Shown: positions 63,641-64,000 of the stretch, one piece after another
Layout of the letters: the number at the start of each line of letters is the position of its first letter
Position numbering within the stretch: position 1 is the stretch's first letter
Source: Platanthera guangdongensis
Taxonomy: Eukaryota; Streptophyta; Magnoliopsida; Asparagales; Orchidaceae
Direction of reading: 5' to 3'
DNA: 64,000 nt
NCBI GenBank assembly: GCA_039583875.1
Contig: CM077165.1
Location: 72,032,757 to 72,096,756, forward strand
Made by a program: the position numbers and the translations under genes
Notes under the pieces: generated by a model
What the model saw: the letters and a program-made list of their open reading frames with translations, nothing else
Databases searched by the model: none
Told to the model about the DNA's origin: nothing

Positions 63641-64000
63641 CTCGAGGATTCTCACAACCGTATGGAGAGGACTATGAAGAGACGTTTAGTCCAATCGCGA
63701 AGATGACTTCGGTTCAAGTGGTGATCGTCTTGGCTGCTTGCCAAGGATGGAAGTTGTGGCAGCTTGACGTAAAGAACCCTTTTCTTTACGGGGAGATTGA
63801 TAAGGACATCTTCATGGATCAGCCGCTTGGATTTGTCTCTGAAGTTCATCCGGACTACGTCTGTAAACTCAGGAAGGCTCTCTACAAGTTGAAGCAGGCT
63901 CCAAGAGCTTGGTATGAGAAGATAGTAAAATACCTCCAATTCTACGGATACTTTGCTTCCAACTCAGATTCAAGCTTGTTCATCAAGAAGAAGGGGGAGC
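63641..64000 (+). pseudogene. pol: Copia K RT, truncated by window edge
   Basis: Continues RT one frame over: [59 protein letters not shown] and SLFIKKKG. The common AFLHGE-type motif is here NPFLYGE. The window ends before the YVDD box. Confidence 0.9.

Larger units (their letters stand above)
59132..64000 (+). mobile_element. Element K: Ty1/copia, right end outside window
   Basis: Plus-strand element with a complete 5' LTR, PBS, gag, protease, integrase and the start of RT. The window ends inside RT. It is inserted in the 5' LTR of H and is the fuller sister of G. Several stops and three frameshifts are visible, but protease and integrase catalytic residues are kept. The copia lineage is not resolved. 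Confidence 0.92.

Overview
This window looks like plant nuclear DNA from a repeat-rich, probably heterochromatic region of an angiosperm. I see no intact host gene. Almost every base can be assigned to LTR retrotransposons of clades typical of plants: Ty3 Tat-type (dual RNase H), Ty3 chromoviruses with chromodomain relics, a Reina-like Ty3 gag remnant, and Ty1/copia elements including a Sirevirus-like one. The elements are inserted into one another. The nesting can be resolved from LTR termini (TG...CA), primer binding sites complementary to initiator tRNA-Met, polypurine tracts and target-site duplications (TSDs). The species cannot be named from the sequence.

Layout, left to right. Positions 1-6735 hold the 3' UTR satellite, pol, gag-pro and 5' LTR of a minus-strand Tat element (F), which runs off the left edge. 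Positions 6736-7768 hold a piece of a Sirevirus-like LTR packed with TGTCGACAC palindromes. Both lie in the 3' LTR of chromovirus A (minus strand, 7769-52544). Element A's gag is split by element E (Tekay/Del-like chromovirus, 12761-48029, TSD acatt/acgtt). Element E is split between protease and RT by its close relative B (17909-44068, perfect TSD acatc). Element B carries copia D in its 3' LTR (17995-25635, TSD ggtta/ggata) and Sirevirus-like copia C in its gag (31981-41037, perfect TSD ataat). Element A itself sits in the 5' LTR of copia G (plus strand, 52545-56678). Next comes a ~315-bp strip (56679-56993) that looks like two exons and an 88-nt intron of a host gene. It is followed by a Reina-like gag-only remnant H (56994-59131), whose right LTR was entered by copia K (59132 to beyond 64000), a sister of G.

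The insertion order read from nesting is G, then A, then E, then B, then C and D. F and the Sirevirus LTR piece are later than A, and K is later than H. Most coding regions carry stops, frameshifts or deletions. The main exception is the F polymerase, a single 1132-codon frame. K is the next best preserved, and C the next.

The most interesting signals are these. (1) A 76-80 nt GT...AG intron-like segment lies between nucleocapsid and protease in chromoviruses B and E, with a similar one in A. (2) Three consecutive hairpins in the leader of A share one loop and have covarying stems. (3) Short perfect palindromes are arrayed in the LTRs of nearly all the unrelated families here. (4) A higher-order tandem array lies in the Tat 3' UTR. 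(5) There is a probable host-gene fragment between G and H.
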